Notes: a model not told the origin generated them from the letters alone. A stretch of 33,810 nt of DNA from Colwellia sp. (GCA_013215465.1 JABSOW010000035.1:1-33810); one strand, 5' to 3'. Shown: positions 16,823 through 28,070, counted from the first letter of the stretch. A program made the numbers and translations.

Positions 16823-18058
16823 TTAAAACTCGCCTTTAAACCAAGCATGTAATCTTGACCACAAACCCGCGACACCTGCCGGTTTTTGATTTTCTTTTGC
16901 GTCTGAATTATGTGCTTGCAACCCGTAATGCAACAAGCCAACAACCGTGGCATAACTTGGATCATCTACATATTCTTTTAGCCCTTGTACGGCTAATGGT
17001 GAGGCTATTCGTACTGGCATTTGAAAGATTTCTTCGGCAAACTCCACCGCACCTTCCATTTTTGCTGTGCCACCGGTTAAGACATAACCCGCAGCAATTT
17101 GATCTTCTAAACCAGCTTCGCGAACTTCTTCTTGAATTAATTCAAATAATTCCTGATATCTGGGCTCAACCACTTCAGATAACGTATGGCGCGACATAGT
17201 ACGAGCTGGACGACCACCAACACTAGGCACTTCAATACTTTCTTCCATGCTAACTAAATGTCTTAAGGCGCATGCATATTTCACTTTAATATCTTCAGCA
17301 TGGCTTAATGGCGTGCGAAATATTTTGGCTATGTCACTAGTCACTTGGTTCCCGGCAACAGGAATAACCGCGGTATGACGCAGTGCGCCACCGATGAATA
17401 TCGAAATGTCCATCGTCCCTGCGCCCATATCAATCACACAAATACCTAGCTCTTTTTCATCATCCGTTAATATCGAGTAGCTTGAAGCTAATGCAGAAAA
17501 AATTAATTGATCGGCACTTAAGCTACAACGTTCAACACACTTCACTAAATTTCTAGCCATGTCATTAGCACAGGTAACAATATGTACTTTGGCTTCCATA
17601 CGAACGCCCGACATGCCTATAGGACTTTTAATTCCATCTTGACAGTCGATACTAAATTCTTGCGGTAATACATGCAACATACGACGTTCAGCGGAAATAG
17701 GTACACTGCGTGCAGTATGAATAACATTATCAACGTCTTCTTGGGTCACTTCTTTGTCATTTATCGGCACCATACCATTTTCATTTTGACAACTAATATG
17801 CTTACCTGAAATACCCAAATAAATAGAGCTTATTTGACAATCAGCCATCAATTCAGCTTCGTTAATTGCTCGCTGTATAGATTGAATAACTAAGTTCAAA
17901 TCATTAACGCCACCTTTGTCCATCCCGCGTGCTGGTTGATTACCAACACCGATAATGCTTAATTGATTATCAGGCGTAATTTCACCAACCGCGACGGAAA
18001 TTTTTGATGTGCCTATATCTAATCCTACGACTAAATTTCTTTCTATAATTTTAGACAT
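16823..18058 (-). CDS. ftsA: Cell division protein FtsA
   Basis: Actin-like ATPase that tethers FtsZ to the inner membrane and activates the divisome. The 411 residues begin with the phosphate-1 motif GLDIGTSKI. They also show GICVIDMGAGTMDIS (phosphate 2) and YVLTGGTAKMEG (adenosine motif). The 1C domain lies at roughly 85-165. The C-terminus GLWSRLHAWFKGEF is the amphipathic membrane-targeting helix. The start overlaps the ftsQ stop by 8 bp, indicating translational coupling. Confidence 0.98.
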   Translation of the reverse strand: MSKIIERNLVVGLDIGTSKISVAVGEITPDNQLSIIGVGNQPARGMDKGGVNDLNLVIQSIQRAINEAELMADCQISSIYLGISGKHISCQNENGMVPINDKEVTQEDVDNVIHTARSVPISAERRMLHVLPQEFSIDCQDGIKSPIGMSGVRMEAKVHIVTCANDMARNLVKCVERCSLSADQLIFSALASSYSILTDDEKELGICVIDMGAGTMDISIFIGGALRHTAVIPVAGNQVTSDIAKIFRTPLSHAEDIKVKYACALRHLVSMEESIEVPSVGGRPARTMSRHTLSEVVEPRYQELFELIQEEVREAGLEDQIAAGYVLTGGTAKMEGAVEFAEEIFQMPVRIASPLAVQGLKEYVDDPSYATVVGLLHYGLQAHNSDAKENQKPAGVAGLWSRLHAWFKGEF

Positions 18059-18920
18059 TAAAGGTGAACTCTTTTGTTAATAGCATAAATATGTGGCTTG
18101 TTTTTTGCTGTTTTTGTATATTTATGCTTAAGGGTAAGTTGGCTACTGACTTCCAGCCAACTGCCAATCCCGTATCATACCGTAAATCAATATAATCCAC
18201 CGCTTGTTTTAACTGTTTTTTATGATTATTTTTCTGTTTAGGTTGTTGTTCTAAGTGAGTTTTGATCAAAGGGTATAGATCCATAAACCTTTGCACCCGT
18301 TTTACTCGTTCTTCACGACCTAAATTCAACATAACACCATCATTTAAGGTCAGTTTCCATGAAAAACGTTCGCTAAGCACCAGTTCATCAATCGCTAAAT
18401 TTCTATACTCAAGTAAGTCATTTAAATTAATAAAATTCTCTAATGCTAATAACTCACTACCTTCGGGGCCAAAAAATTTTGGTAAAGCCTGCTTTAGCTT
18501 CCTAGTATCCGCTTGGAACGCCTTACCAAACTGATTTAAGATAAAATCACCGTTCCATAACGCCACTGGTGTTTGATCGACAATATAAATTTTCACTTCA
18601 TTCGGCCATTGTTTCCTTACCGCAACGGAGTAAACCCAAGGTAAAGCAGATACTTGACTTTGGATCTCATTGACATCAACTTTGAAAAAATTACCTAAGT
18701 TTATCGTATTCATCGCAGCCAATACCTCGTCACGTTTGGTATAAGGCATTTCTCCACTGATGACCACAGATTTCACCGGCAAATTCTCTTTATCCATCAA
18801 GGTATTTGTTAACCACCAAGCAATACTGATCAAACTAATAAGCACACACAAGAAAAACCCTAAGCCAAGGCCAAATGATAATGCTTGTTGATTCACTGAG
18901 ATTGATTGCTTATTTTTCAT
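18051..18920 (-). CDS. ftsQ: Cell division protein FtsQ
   Basis: Bitopic inner-membrane protein that links early and late divisome proteins through FtsB/FtsL. The 289 residues have a cytoplasmic N-terminus and a membrane segment at about 17-38. The POTRA domain starts at VKSVVISGEMPYTKRDEV (near 49), and the beta domain ends around YIDLRYDTGLAVGWK. A Lys/Gln-rich insertion (about 216-237) interrupts the beta domain just before the conserved DLRY strand. A further ~30-residue C-terminal tail follows it. It lies 40 bp after ddlB. Confidence 0.94.
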   Translation of the reverse strand: MKNKQSISVNQQALSFGLGLGFFLCVLISLISIAWWLTNTLMDKENLPVKSVVISGEMPYTKRDEVLAAMNTINLGNFFKVDVNEIQSQVSALPWVYSVAVRKQWPNEVKIYIVDQTPVALWNGDFILNQFGKAFQADTRKLKQALPKFFGPEGSELLALENFINLNDLLEYRNLAIDELVLSERFSWKLTLNDGVMLNLGREERVKRVQRFMDLYPLIKTHLEQQPKQKNNHKKQLKQAVDYIDLRYDTGLAVGWKSVANLPLSINIQKQQKTSHIFMLLTKEFTFNV

Positions 18921-18960
18921 ATTTTATCGTCTATTTTATCGGAATAAATTCCAAATTATA

Positions 18961-19938
18961 TTAACTAATACTTAGTAAAACAATACGTTCAACTAACTCA
19001 CTAAAGGTTAAGCCATGTACTTTCGCCGCTTTTGGCACTAATGAGGTTTGTGTCATTCCTGGCACGGTATTAACTTCTAGTAACTGCCAACTGCCTTCAC
19101 TATCTTTCATTAAATCGACACGCCCCCATCCACTCGCACCTGTTGCTTTAAACGCTTGTAATGACAACGCTTGTATATGCGCTTCTTCTTTTTCACTCAA
19201 ACCACACGGACAATGATATTGAGTGCTTGTTGACTGATATTTAGCTTCATAATCATAAAATTCTCGTGGCGTTTCCATATGTATTGCCGGCAGAGCTTCA
19301 TCACCTAGAATAGCAACGGTATATTCAGGGCCATCAATCCATGCTTCTAATAAAACATCACCGTCAAAGCCAAAAGCTTCCACTAAAGCGTTGTGTAACT
19401 TCGCCGGCGAATCTGCCATTGCCATACCAATACTTGAACCTTCATGTGCTGGCTTAACCATAACTTTACCGCCCAAAGCATTGAGCTGTTGTTCAATATC
19501 TAACTGACAAAAGTCCGCTTTAGTCACCACGGCAAAGGCTGCGGTTGGTATACCGCAGCCTTTAAATATTTGTTTACTTCGCACCTTATCCATCGACAAA
19601 GCCGAGCCTAAAACATTTGAGCCAGTATAACTGATATCTAATGACTCTAATGCGCCTTGCAAACAACCATCTTCACCACCACGGCCATGTAAAGCGATAA
19701 AGACATGCTTTATATTTTGACTAACTAACGCAGTTAATGGTACCTCTTTAGTATCCATTAACTGTACCTTAAAACCTGCTTGCGCTAGTCCTTGTGCTAT
19801 CGCTTTACCTGAGTTTAGCGATACATCACGTTCCGCAGAATTGCCCCCATAAAGTACGGCTAATGTTTGTTGTTTTAATTCTGCCAATTGCTTGTTTTTT
19901 TTAGATATTGACATGTTTTTATTTTCCGTAAACGTCAT
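18961..19938 (-). CDS. ddlB: D-alanine--D-alanine ligase DdlB
   Basis: ATP-grasp enzyme that makes the D-Ala-D-Ala dipeptide used by MurF. The 325 residues contain the N-terminal motif [26 protein letters not shown], the SSIGM loop (about 167-171), and the C-terminal [18 protein letters not shown] signature. Two starts are possible. The ATG at 19938 has an AGGTGA ribosome binding site just upstream and overlaps the murC stop by 20 bp. The ATG at 19914 follows murC by 4 bp with a weaker site. I chose the first. The protein is slightly longer than the ~306 residues of E. coli DdlB, mainly at the N-terminus. Confidence 0.95.
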   Translation of the reverse strand: MTFTENKNMSISKKNKQLAELKQQTLAVLYGGNSAERDVSLNSGKAIAQGLAQAGFKVQLMDTKEVPLTALVSQNIKHVFIALHGRGGEDGCLQGALESLDISYTGSNVLGSALSMDKVRSKQIFKGCGIPTAAFAVVTKADFCQLDIEQQLNALGGKVMVKPAHEGSSIGMAMADSPAKLHNALVEAFGFDGDVLLEAWIDGPEYTVAILGDEALPAIHMETPREFYDYEAKYQSTSTQYHCPCGLSEKEEAHIQALSLQAFKATGASGWGRVDLMKDSEGSWQLLEVNTVPGMTQTSLVPKAAKVHGLTFSELVERIVLLSIS

Positions 19939-21442
19939 CTTTCACCTGATTTACTTGCAATAACGAGTGCAAGGATAAATCACGTGCTACAACACCAATA
20001 TTACCTGCACCTTGAGTGATCACCATATCGTTATCTTGCAATTGTGCAGCAAGTAACGCTGGCAGCATGTCAACGTCGCTAACATAAATAGGCTCAATTT
20101 GACCTCGTTGGCGAATTGAACGAGCCAAACTTTTACTATCGGCAGAAACAATTGGCGCTTCACCCGCTGAATAAACATCTAATAAAAATAAGCAGTCTAC
20201 TGCTGATAACACTTCAACAAAATCTTCGTATAAATCACGGGTTCGAGAATAACGGTGTGGTTGAAACACCATGACTAATCGTTTATCTGGCCAACCGGTA
20301 CGCATTGCTAAAATAGTCGCTCTAACTTCACTTGGATGATGACCATAATCATCAACTAGTACCATATTACCGGCAGCCGTGCTTAAGTTAGCAAGCTGTT
20401 CAAATCGACGACCTATACCAGCAAACTCTGCTAACGCTTGGCAAATGGCTTCATCGTTAATACCTTCGTCTTTGGCAACCGCAACACCAGCAAGGGCATT
20501 AAGTACATTGTGCTGCCCAGGTAAGTTAACACTCATATCAAGCGGTGGCTGACCATCCACTTCTACGGTAAAATAACTGACACTACCGTCTTGTTGATAA
20601 TTCACTGCTCGTATGTCGGCATCTTCTGAAAAACCATAAGTGATCACCTGTCGGCTAATACGTGGTAATAACTCACGAACCACCGGGTTATCAATACACA
20701 CCACCGCTAAACCATAAAAGGGCAAATTATGTAAAAACTCAATATAAGTGTCTTTGACTTTTTCAAAATCACCTTGATAAGTTTCCATATGATCAGCATC
20801 AATATTGGTAATCACCGAAACCATTGGTTGTAAGTGTAAAAATGAGGCATCACTTTCATCCGCTTCAGCAACCAGATAACGGCTACTGCCTAAACGAGCA
20901 TTAGTGCCCGCACTATTAAGTAAACCGCCAATAACAAAAGTAGGATCGAGTTGCCCTTGGGCAAATATACTGGCAATCAAACTAGTAGTAGTGGTTTTAC
21001 CATGAGTGCCGGCAATGGCAATTCCATGGCGAAAACGCATCAATTCCGCTAACATTTCCGCACGACGAACAACTGGAATACGTGCAGCTTTCGCTGCTAT
21101 TAATTCAGGGTTATCCTGGCTTATTGCCGTTGACACCACGATAACACTTGCGCCAATAATGTTTTTACTGGCATGACCAATAGTAATATCGGCACCAAAT
21201 TTAACTAGGCGTTTTACCACTTGGTTTTCACCAATATCAGAGCCAGAAATTTGATAACCTTCATTCAATAATACTTCCGCAATACCGCCCATGCCCGCAC
21301 CACCGATACCAACAAAGTGGATCCTTTTAACACGACGCATTTCTGGTACTTTTACATTGCGGTTATTCATCGCGTTTTGGTTCATTGTACTTTGATTTAT
21401 TGCACTTTGATTGATAGTGTTTTTGCTCATGTTATTACTCAT
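19919..21442 (-). CDS. murC: UDP-N-acetylmuramate--L-alanine ligase MurC
   Basis: Adds L-Ala to UDP-MurNAc, the first amino-acid ligation of peptidoglycan synthesis. The 507 residues include the UDP-binding stretch [15 protein letters not shown], the ATP motif GTHGKTTTT, and [10 protein letters not shown]. The conserved E. coli-like start [12 protein letters not shown] begins only at residue 32. Before it lies an Asn/Gln-rich leader made of three 5-residue repeats ([15 protein letters not shown]) plus a partial fourth. Internal ATGs at residues 5, 20 and 25 make the true start uncertain. murG ends upstream with a 9-bp gap. Confidence 0.96.
   Translation of the reverse strand: MSNNMSKNTINQSAINQSTMNQNAMNNRNVKVPEMRRVKRIHFVGIGGAGMGGIAEVLLNEGYQISGSDIGENQVVKRLVKFGADITIGHASKNIIGASVIVVSTAISQDNPELIAAKAARIPVVRRAEMLAELMRFRHGIAIAGTHGKTTTTSLIASIFAQGQLDPTFVIGGLLNSAGTNARLGSSRYLVAEADESDASFLHLQPMVSVITNIDADHMETYQGDFEKVKDTYIEFLHNLPFYGLAVVCIDNPVVRELLPRISRQVITYGFSEDADIRAVNYQQDGSVSYFTVEVDGQPPLDMSVNLPGQHNVLNALAGVAVAKDEGINDEAICQALAEFAGIGRRFEQLANLSTAAGNMVLVDDYGHHPSEVRATILAMRTGWPDKRLVMVFQPHRYSRTRDLYEDFVEVLSAVDCLFLLDVYSAGEAPIVSADSKSLARSIRQRGQIEPIYVSDVDMLPALLAAQLQDNDMVITQGAGNIGVVARDLSLHSLLQVNQVKDDVYGK
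21356..21415 (-). repeat. 15-bp in-frame tandem repeats in the murC 5' end
   Basis: Four degenerate 15-nt units encode [20 protein letters not shown] (residues 10-29). Two units begin with ATG. Because the unit is a multiple of three, gain or loss of copies keeps the frame. Confidence 0.7.
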
Positions 21443-21451
21443 TTTCTCTAT

Positions 21452-22585
21452 TTAACTTTTATTGCTGCAGACGAGTTGCTGACAAATTTTGGCAACTTTA
21501 TCGGTTGCATTAATATCCGCGGCGGCAAAAGCCGCTTTCGCCATATTCTGTAAAATTTGTGGCTCACTAAACAATTCACTGAGTAATTTAGCCAAGCTAT
21601 CACTGGTTAAGTTTTGTTGCTTCACTAACCTTGCGCCACCACGAGTAACCAAATATTGGGCATTTTTAACTTGGTGATCATCAACTGCGTGGGGCAAAGG
21701 TACAAAAACAGCAGGCGTTGCCGCCATCGCTAGTTCAGAAACTGTTAATGCCCCGGCTCGACAAATTACAACATCAGCCCATTGATAAGCACTGGCAATA
21801 TCATCAATAAATTCGGTAACACGTATTTGACCATTAGCTAACTGGTGCTGGTTATACGCTTCAACAACTTCTTTTTGTTTACCTTTACCGGTTTGGTGGT
21901 AAATATTAAAAGGTAATTTTACTGTAGCGCTGCTAGATTTTTCACTCAATTGAGTAAAGCTTACTGGCACAATTTGATTTAATACTTGTGCACCTAAACT
22001 ACCACCCACCACCAATATGTTGTAGCTTGTTTTCACTGCTGTTTCATTAATGCTAGGCTTTACTTGCCCAGCAATACTTGCTCTTAAAGGATTACCGACG
22101 ATTTCAGCAGCAATATTACTTTTAAACGCATTTGGAAAAGCGCAACACACTTTAGTAGCAATGCGCGCTAGCAATCGATTAGTTAGCCCTGCTGCCGCAT
22201 TTTGCTCATGGACAATTAATGGTTTTCTCATTAGCCACGCAGCTAAACCACCGGGAGCACTGGCGTAACCACCCATCCCTAAAATCGCATCCGGCTTTAT
22301 GGTATTAATAACACTAAACGCTTGAAATAATGAGCGCAGTAATTTAACAGGTAACTGCAACCAGGCGAGTAAGTTTTTATGGCGTATTCCACTAATATTG
22401 ATAAACGAAATTTTATAGCCATGTTTAGGAATAATATCCGCTTCCATTCGATCAGCCGTACCTAACCAGTGAATATGCCAGCCTTCACTTTTCAATTTAT
22501 CGGCGACGGCAAGCCCAGGAAATATGTGGCCACCGGTTCCCCCTGCCATAACCAATAACGTTGGAGCTTTAAAATTATTAGTCAT
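21452..22585 (-). CDS. murG: Lipid II synthase MurG (GlcNAc transferase)
   Basis: Peripheral inner-membrane glycosyltransferase (GT28) that transfers GlcNAc to lipid I. From this ATG it is 377 residues. The first Gly-rich loop is MAGGTGGHIFPGLAVAD, the second loop is GGSLGAQVLN, and the nucleotide-sugar signature is VICRAGALTVSELA. The frame is open upstream to a TTG at 22612 (giving GIYFGGGN before the Met). Those codons are formed by a G8 run that is more likely the ribosome binding site, 4 bases before the chosen ATG. It lies 80 bp after ftsW and 9 bp before murC. Confidence 0.96.
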   Translation of the reverse strand: MTNNFKAPTLLVMAGGTGGHIFPGLAVADKLKSEGWHIHWLGTADRMEADIIPKHGYKISFINISGIRHKNLLAWLQLPVKLLRSLFQAFSVINTIKPDAILGMGGYASAPGGLAAWLMRKPLIVHEQNAAAGLTNRLLARIATKVCCAFPNAFKSNIAAEIVGNPLRASIAGQVKPSINETAVKTSYNILVVGGSLGAQVLNQIVPVSFTQLSEKSSSATVKLPFNIYHQTGKGKQKEVVEAYNQHQLANGQIRVTEFIDDIASAYQWADVVICRAGALTVSELAMAATPAVFVPLPHAVDDHQVKNAQYLVTRGGARLVKQQNLTSDSLAKLLSELFSEPQILQNMAKAAFAAADINATDKVAKICQQLVCSNKS

Positions 22586-22589
22586 ATTT

Positions 22590-22597
22590 CCCCCCCC
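22590..22597 (-). promoter_or_regulatory. G8 homopolymer acting as the murG ribosome binding site
   Basis: On the reverse strand, TTTTGGGGGGGGAAAT directly precedes the murG ATG. The G run is the only purine-rich candidate for the Shine-Dalgarno sequence. Eight identical Gs form a slippage-prone tract. Confidence 0.65.
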
Positions 22598-22665
22598 AAA
22601 ATATATACCCAATCACACGAGTAAATCCCCCCACCATCACTAGTAAAGTAGGTCCGTTATATTGA

Positions 22666-23964
22666 TTAACCATTTTCGCCTCCTACTTTTTTTTCTTTTC
22701 TTTTAGATGACGTCGCTTGAATACTTTGCAGGCGAAGCTCGTGATCGATACGAATTAAAATAACCATGGCAAGCGTCATGATAATCATAGAGCTACCGCC
22801 ATAACTGATCAGTGGCATAGTTAACCCTTTAGTCGGTACTATGCCTGCACTAGCACCCACATTTACCGCCGCCTGAAAACATATCCAAATACCAATAGCG
22901 TAAGCGAAAAACCCTTCAAAAAACTTCTCTTTAGCGAGAGCTTTCTTTCCTAACATCAAGGCTTTAAATACCAGCACCATGCTTAAAAGTAAAATAGAGG
23001 CTATACCGATAAAACCAAATTCTTCGGCTAACACCGCCATAACGAAATCGGTGTGCGCTTCGGGCAAGTAATCTAATTTTTGAATACTATTGCCTAAACC
23101 TTGGCCGAAAATTTCACCTCGACCATACGCCATAAGTGATTGAGTTAATTGGTAACCACTACCAAAAGGATCTTGCCATGGATCAAGAAAACTAGTGATA
23201 CGACGCCAGCGATAAGGCTCAAAAAAAGCTAGCATAGACAATAGAAAAACCCCTACCGATGCCAAACTAATAAATTGCCAAAGTTTAGCGCCCGCTAAAA
23301 ATAACAAACCAAATGTGGTAACAAACATCACGATAATGGTGCCGAGATCTGGCTGCCTTAAAAGCAAGCCAGCTAAGATGCCAAACACTACCAAAGGCTT
23401 AGCGAAGCCTCGCCAATCTTCCATCACTTGGTCGCGGCGACGTACTAAGTAAGCGGCCAAATAACAGAAGAAAAATAACTTAGCTGGCTCAGCCGCTTGT
23501 ACGGTAATAGGGCCAAGTACAATCCAACGGGTTGAACCGTTAACTGAGCGACCAATAAATAAAACAATTACTAACAAAAATATGCCAAAAATCAACAAAT
23601 AACTGCTATTTTTTTGCCACCAAGCCATCGGTATTTGTAAAGCAACGCCAGCAATACCTATACTCAAAGCAATGTAAATGGCATGACGAATAACAAAATG
23701 GAAGGGGTTATTAAACAAGCGTTCCGCCACTGGCATAGATGAGCTTGCTACCATTATCAAACCAATCATGTACATAACTATGACGATAACGACAAAGCTA
23801 CGATCAAACACGGCTTGGTTATCATTAACATTGGGAGAATTAAACTGATTAAATTTATTCGCTATTTTAGCCAATATACCTTGAACAAAGGACAATTGCA
23901 TTTGGCTTTCAGTATCAGTGCTAGTATGAGCGCTAGTATGAGCGCTAGTAGTTGAGGTTGCCAT
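22666..23964 (-). CDS. ftsW: Septal peptidoglycan glycosyltransferase FtsW
   Basis: SEDS-family polymerase of lipid II that works with FtsI in the septum. The 432 residues contain about ten membrane segments and the family stretches [28 protein letters not shown], and AEEFGFIG. The C-terminal motif is [12 protein letters not shown] ~55-residue cytoplasmic N-terminus precedes the first helix and begins with Thr/Ser/Ala/His repeats ([12 protein letters not shown]). The start overlaps the murD stop by one base (TAATG). Confidence 0.97.
   Translation of the reverse strand: MATSTTSAHTSAHTSTDTESQMQLSFVQGILAKIANKFNQFNSPNVNDNQAVFDRSFVVIVIVMYMIGLIMVASSSMPVAERLFNNPFHFVIRHAIYIALSIGIAGVALQIPMAWWQKNSSYLLIFGIFLLVIVLFIGRSVNGSTRWIVLGPITVQAAEPAKLFFFCYLAAYLVRRRDQVMEDWRGFAKPLVVFGILAGLLLRQPDLGTIIVMFVTTFGLLFLAGAKLWQFISLASVGVFLLSMLAFFEPYRWRRITSFLDPWQDPFGSGYQLTQSLMAYGRGEIFGQGLGNSIQKLDYLPEAHTDFVMAVLAEEFGFIGIASILLLSMVLVFKALMLGKKALAKEKFFEGFFAYAIGIWICFQAAVNVGASAGIVPTKGLTMPLISYGGSSMIIMTLAMVILIRIDHELRLQSIQATSSKRKEKKVGGENG
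23914..23949 (-). repeat. 12-bp in-frame tandem repeats in the ftsW 5' end
   Basis: Three 12-nt units (ACTAGCGCTCAT, the same again, ACTAGCACTGAT) encode [12 protein letters not shown] at residues 6-17 of FtsW. The first two units are identical. Confidence 0.8.
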
Positions 23965-25397
23965 TAGCTTACCTCCGCGACTTTCGCCACAGCAGCAATA
24001 AATTGCTCACCACGATCACCGAAGTTCTTAAACATATCTAAGCTAGCACAAGCAGGAGATAGCAAGACAATATCACCCGGTTGAGCACTTGCTTTAGCTG
24101 CTTGTACTGCACTAAACAAGCTAGTTACCTTGTTAGCATTAGCAACTAACGCCGCAATTTTATCGCCATCTTTACCAAGCGCAATAACTTGGCTAACATG
24201 TGCAGTTAAAGGCGCAATTAATGGCGTGAAATCAGCACCTTTACCGTCACCACCGGCAATTAAAATCAAGCGCTGTTTTACGCCATTTTCTGTGGTTAGT
24301 GTTTGTGCTAAACCATTAATCGCTGCGATAGTTGCGCCAACATTGGTGGCTTTTGAATCATTTATCCAAATAATGCCATCATTACTGGCTATTTTTTGAC
24401 AACGATGTAACAAACCTGTAAAACCAGTTAAGCTTTTCACCATTGCCGTTAGCGACCAACCTGCGCTGTAGCCAAGTGCTAAAGCGGCTAGATAATTTAA
24501 TGCATTGTGCATACCCGCTAATGGTAGTCCATCTAAGGTGATTAAGTTTTGCTCGGCAAAAGCTAATGTCGCTTTACCATTTACCCGAGTTACGCCAAAC
24601 TGATTTTGAGTAGGTGCATCACTACCAAAAGATAGTACTGGCTGAGATTTATTAACGGTTTTAGTGGCTTCATCATCACGGTTAATAATGGCTAATTTAC
24701 CTTGCCGATAAATACCTTGTTTAATAGCTTGATAATTTGCCATGCTCTGATGGCGATCAAGATGATCATCACTCACATTTAGCACGCTAGTAGCAATAGC
24801 CTGCATACTGGTTAACGTTTCTAGTTGAAAACTTGATAACTCTAAAATTAACACTGAGGGTAAATGTGTGTTTTCACCCGTAGTTTCTTTAGTGAAAATA
24901 TCTAAAACTGGCTGGCCAATGTTACCGCCAAGTTGGGCATTAACTCCTAAGCTATCAGCTAAATAAGCCAGTAAAGAAACCACGGTAGATTTACCATTGG
25001 ATCCCGTAACCGCTAATATTGCAATTGGGCTAGTGTCAGCTTTATTAATACGTTCATTATTAAGTAGACAAAATAACTCCACATCGCCCATAACACGACA
25101 ATCTGCGGAGATATGCGCAGCGATATCATTAATCGCACTATCAATACCAGGGCTGATTAAAATAATGTCCGCATTAGCAATTAATTCACTATGCCATTGT
25201 CCTAAATGTAAACTAGCATAAGGGTATTCATCCCTAAATTGTTGTGCACTATAATCATGAGTAAAAGGTTGAGTACGAGAATCATTAACAGCAAAACACA
25301 ACCCTTGAGCACTAAGATAGCGAACACAAGACATGCCTGTGATGCCCGCGCCTAGCACTAAAATTTGTTTATCTTTAAAGTCTGCTAACAATGTCAT
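23964..25397 (-). CDS. murD: UDP-MurNAc-L-Ala--D-Glu ligase MurD
   Basis: Cytoplasmic ligase that adds D-glutamate to UDP-MurNAc-L-Ala. The 477 residues start with the Rossmann-like uracil-binding stretch [16 protein letters not shown]. They show the ATP motif [11 protein letters not shown], the Mur-ligase SDDHLDRH segment, INDSKATN, and the C-terminal [15 protein letters not shown], characteristic of MurD. ATG start. A 64-bp gap separates it from mraY upstream; that gap contains a short CTCGTAACGAGTTACTCG repeat word. Confidence 0.97.
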   Translation of the reverse strand: MTLLADFKDKQILVLGAGITGMSCVRYLSAQGLCFAVNDSRTQPFTHDYSAQQFRDEYPYASLHLGQWHSELIANADIILISPGIDSAINDIAAHISADCRVMGDVELFCLLNNERINKADTSPIAILAVTGSNGKSTVVSLLAYLADSLGVNAQLGGNIGQPVLDIFTKETTGENTHLPSVLILELSSFQLETLTSMQAIATSVLNVSDDHLDRHQSMANYQAIKQGIYRQGKLAIINRDDEATKTVNKSQPVLSFGSDAPTQNQFGVTRVNGKATLAFAEQNLITLDGLPLAGMHNALNYLAALALGYSAGWSLTAMVKSLTGFTGLLHRCQKIASNDGIIWINDSKATNVGATIAAINGLAQTLTTENGVKQRLILIAGGDGKGADFTPLIAPLTAHVSQVIALGKDGDKIAALVANANKVTSLFSAVQAAKASAQPGDIVLLSPACASLDMFKNFGDRGEQFIAAVAKVAEVS

Positions 25398-25461
25398 TTT
25401 TCTTTTATTTCTCTTTCTTTAATTACTTTCTTACTTTTTACTCGTAACGAGTTACTCGCTG

Positions 25462-26541
25462 CTATCTCAGTTTCAACGTTGCTAAGCCAATCAACACTAA
25501 AATAAATGAGATGATCCAAAAGCGCACAATTACTCGTGGCTCTGGCCAACCTTTTAACTCGTAATGGTGATGAATTGGTGCCATACGAAAAATTCTTTGA
25601 CCCCGCATTTTATATGAGCCAACTTGTAAAATTACCGATACCGTTTCCATAACGAAAACGCCGCCCATAATAAAAAGCACTAATTCTTGCCTCACTAAAA
25701 CGGCAATCACGCCTAACGCGGCCCCTAACGCTAAAGAGCCAACATCGCCCATAAAAACTTGGGCGGGGTAAGTGTTAAACCATAAAAAACCTAGGCCAGC
25801 ACCAACAATAGCGGTGCAAACCACCACCAATTCTGAAGTCATGGCGATATAAGGAATATTTAAATAACTAGAAAAATTAACGTGACCAGTAACATAAGCG
25901 AATAATGCCAATGCGCCGGCAACCATGATAGTAGGTACTATGGCTAAACCGTCTAAACCATCGGTTAAATTAACCGCATTACTAGTGCCAACAATGACAA
26001 AATAGGTCATCACAATATAAAAGATACCCAGTTGCGGCATAACATCTTTAATAAAGGGAATCAGTAAAAATGTTTGCTCTGGGTGTGATATTTGATATAA
26101 GAATATTGCTGTGGCGAGGCCTGCTACAGTTTGCCAAAAATATTTCCACCTAGCGATTAAGCCATTAGCGTCTTTTCGAATAACTTTTCGATAATCATCA
26201 ACAAAGCCAATGGTGCCAAAACTTACCACCACAAATAACACCACCCAAACATAGACATTACTTAAATCAGCCCACAGTAAAACACTAACAACAATCGCCG
26301 CTAAAATTAGAATTCCGCCCATGGTTGGCGTACCAGATTTTGATAAATGACTTTCTGGACCATCACTGCGTACTATTTGCCCAATTTGCATTTTTTGCAA
26401 ATAACGAATTAACTTAGGGCCAAAATAAAGAGAAATAATTAACGCAGTTAACGTGCTAACAATGGCACGAAACGTTAAGTACGAAAAAACATTAAACGCA
26501 CTATAGTATTGGGTTAAGTATTCGGCTAACCAATGTAACAT
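25462..26541 (-). CDS. mraY: Phospho-MurNAc-pentapeptide transferase MraY
   Basis: Polytopic inner-membrane enzyme that attaches phospho-MurNAc-pentapeptide to undecaprenyl phosphate, giving lipid I. The 359 residues have about ten membrane helices. Family motifs are [11 protein letters not shown], the aspartate pair in [30 protein letters not shown], and [13 protein letters not shown]. The length equals the usual ~360. The start overlaps the murF stop by one base, so translation is coupled. Confidence 0.98.
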   Translation of the reverse strand: MLHWLAEYLTQYYSAFNVFSYLTFRAIVSTLTALIISLYFGPKLIRYLQKMQIGQIVRSDGPESHLSKSGTPTMGGILILAAIVVSVLLWADLSNVYVWVVLFVVVSFGTIGFVDDYRKVIRKDANGLIARWKYFWQTVAGLATAIFLYQISHPEQTFLLIPFIKDVMPQLGIFYIVMTYFVIVGTSNAVNLTDGLDGLAIVPTIMVAGALALFAYVTGHVNFSSYLNIPYIAMTSELVVVCTAIVGAGLGFLWFNTYPAQVFMGDVGSLALGAALGVIAVLVRQELVLFIMGGVFVMETVSVILQVGSYKMRGQRIFRMAPIHHHYELKGWPEPRVIVRFWIISFILVLIGLATLKLR

Positions 26542-28070
26542 TAAGAATTGTCCTCTGGAGTATGGCGAACGCTATTTTGTGCGCGGTTACCATGCCAGCT
26601 AATTATATCTTCAACGACATTTTCCATATGAGCGCTACGAGAGCCTTTTACTAAAATATTGATATTTACTTCCTGATTTTTATTGTCTTGGCTGAGCAGT
26701 GAAAATAAGTATGCTGATAAGTCAGTACGTTCACTAAAGTGCTTACTTATCGCTTTATTGTGTTGAGCAAAAGCGTCTCTAGTATTTTGACTTAATACTC
26801 CAAGGGTAAGTAGAACATTCACTCCCTGTTCTTTGGCAAATTTCCCTACTTCTTGATGGTAACTACTTGCTGTACTGCCAAGCTCAGCCATATCACCCAA
26901 AATTAAAACTTGTTGTCCTGAATAATTAGCTAATAAAGAAATTGCGGCTTTAATCGACTCGACATTGGCATTATAAGTATCATCAATTAGCCTTATTTCT
27001 TGGCTTGAATTCTTATTCGCTAAATGATGAATATTTAATCGACCTTGTACTGGTGCCATTGCCGCTAGGCCCAAGCGAATATCTTGTAAACTAGCGCCAC
27101 ATTCTATCGCGGCCGCAGCAGCCGCAACGGCATTACAAACATTGTGTTTACCCGGCACGGTTAGTTTTATTTCACAATGACCAAGGGATGTATGTAAATT
27201 AAAACTGGCACAGCCATTATCATCTAAACAAACGTTACTACTGAAACAATCGGCGTTCACGTGGCCATCGGTATATCTAGCATTAGCACAAGAAAATGTA
27301 CGAACTTGCTTGTCAGTTAAACGCCATTGCCATTTGCTGGTATATTTAGTCTCTTGGTTATAAAGCGCAATACCATCAGCAGCTAAACCGGAAAAAATTT
27401 CACCCTTAGCACGAGCAACACCACATAAATCGCCAAAGCCTTCTAAATGTGCTGCGGCAATATTGTTGATCATGGCAATATCTGGCTTGACTAATTCTGT
27501 GGTATAAGCAATTTCACCAATATGATTCGCGCCCATTTCAATGACGGCAAAATCATCATCTTGCGTTAAGCGTAATAATGTTAAGGGCACACCAATATCA
27601 TTATTAAAATTGCCATTAGTCGCCAACACTTTACCTAACCGAGAGAGAATAGCCGCTAACATTTCTTTTACGGTAGTTTTACCGCTACTGCCAGTAATAC
27701 CAATGGTTTTAGGGGCGACTTGCTGTTTCACATAAGCGGCAACTTTACCCAAGGCAATACGGGTATCATCAACAATAATTTGCGCAACACTTTTATTACA
27801 AGTAGCAGTATTCAAACCCTCAATATAATGATCAACAATTAACACCTGACAACCATTATCAATAACTTGTTGAGTAAAGCGATGACCATCAAAGTTAGGA
27901 CCTTTTAGCGCTAAAAAAGCACATTTTCCTTTTTCTTGCAACTTGTTTTCTAACTTAAATGCACGTGAATCGGTGCTCAGATTTTCGACAGTTAAAGTTT
28001 TAAGTGATTGATGACAAAGTAGCTGACCATTGGTTGCTGTTGCTAACGTGGCTAAATCCATGGTGATCAT
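26541..28070 (-). CDS. murF: UDP-MurNAc-tripeptide--D-Ala-D-Ala ligase MurF
   Basis: Adds the D-Ala-D-Ala dipeptide (from DdlB) to UDP-MurNAc-tripeptide. The 509 residues contain the ATP-binding [15 protein letters not shown] (near 124), the [10 protein letters not shown] segment, and the C-terminal [10 protein letters not shown] motif typical of MurF. At 509 residues it is longer than the ~450 usual in E. coli, with extra residues around 250-290 and 455-480. The ATG overlaps the murE TGA in the arrangement ATGA. A second ATG three codons in is possible. Confidence 0.96.
   Translation of the reverse strand: MITMDLATLATATNGQLLCHQSLKTLTVENLSTDSRAFKLENKLQEKGKCAFLALKGPNFDGHRFTQQVIDNGCQVLIVDHYIEGLNTATCNKSVAQIIVDDTRIALGKVAAYVKQQVAPKTIGITGSSGKTTVKEMLAAILSRLGKVLATNGNFNNDIGVPLTLLRLTQDDDFAVIEMGANHIGEIAYTTELVKPDIAMINNIAAAHLEGFGDLCGVARAKGEIFSGLAADGIALYNQETKYTSKWQWRLTDKQVRTFSCANARYTDGHVNADCFSSNVCLDDNGCASFNLHTSLGHCEIKLTVPGKHNVCNAVAAAAAAIECGASLQDIRLGLAAMAPVQGRLNIHHLANKNSSQEIRLIDDTYNANVESIKAAISLLANYSGQQVLILGDMAELGSTASSYHQEVGKFAKEQGVNVLLTLGVLSQNTRDAFAQHNKAISKHFSERTDLSAYLFSLLSQDNKNQEVNINILVKGSRSAHMENVVEDIISWHGNRAQNSVRHTPEDNS

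Noticed and set aside
22586..22612. Longer MurG starting at TTG 22612
   Set aside because: The added residues (GIYFGGGN) come from the G8 tract that better serves as the ribosome binding site for the ATG at 22585.
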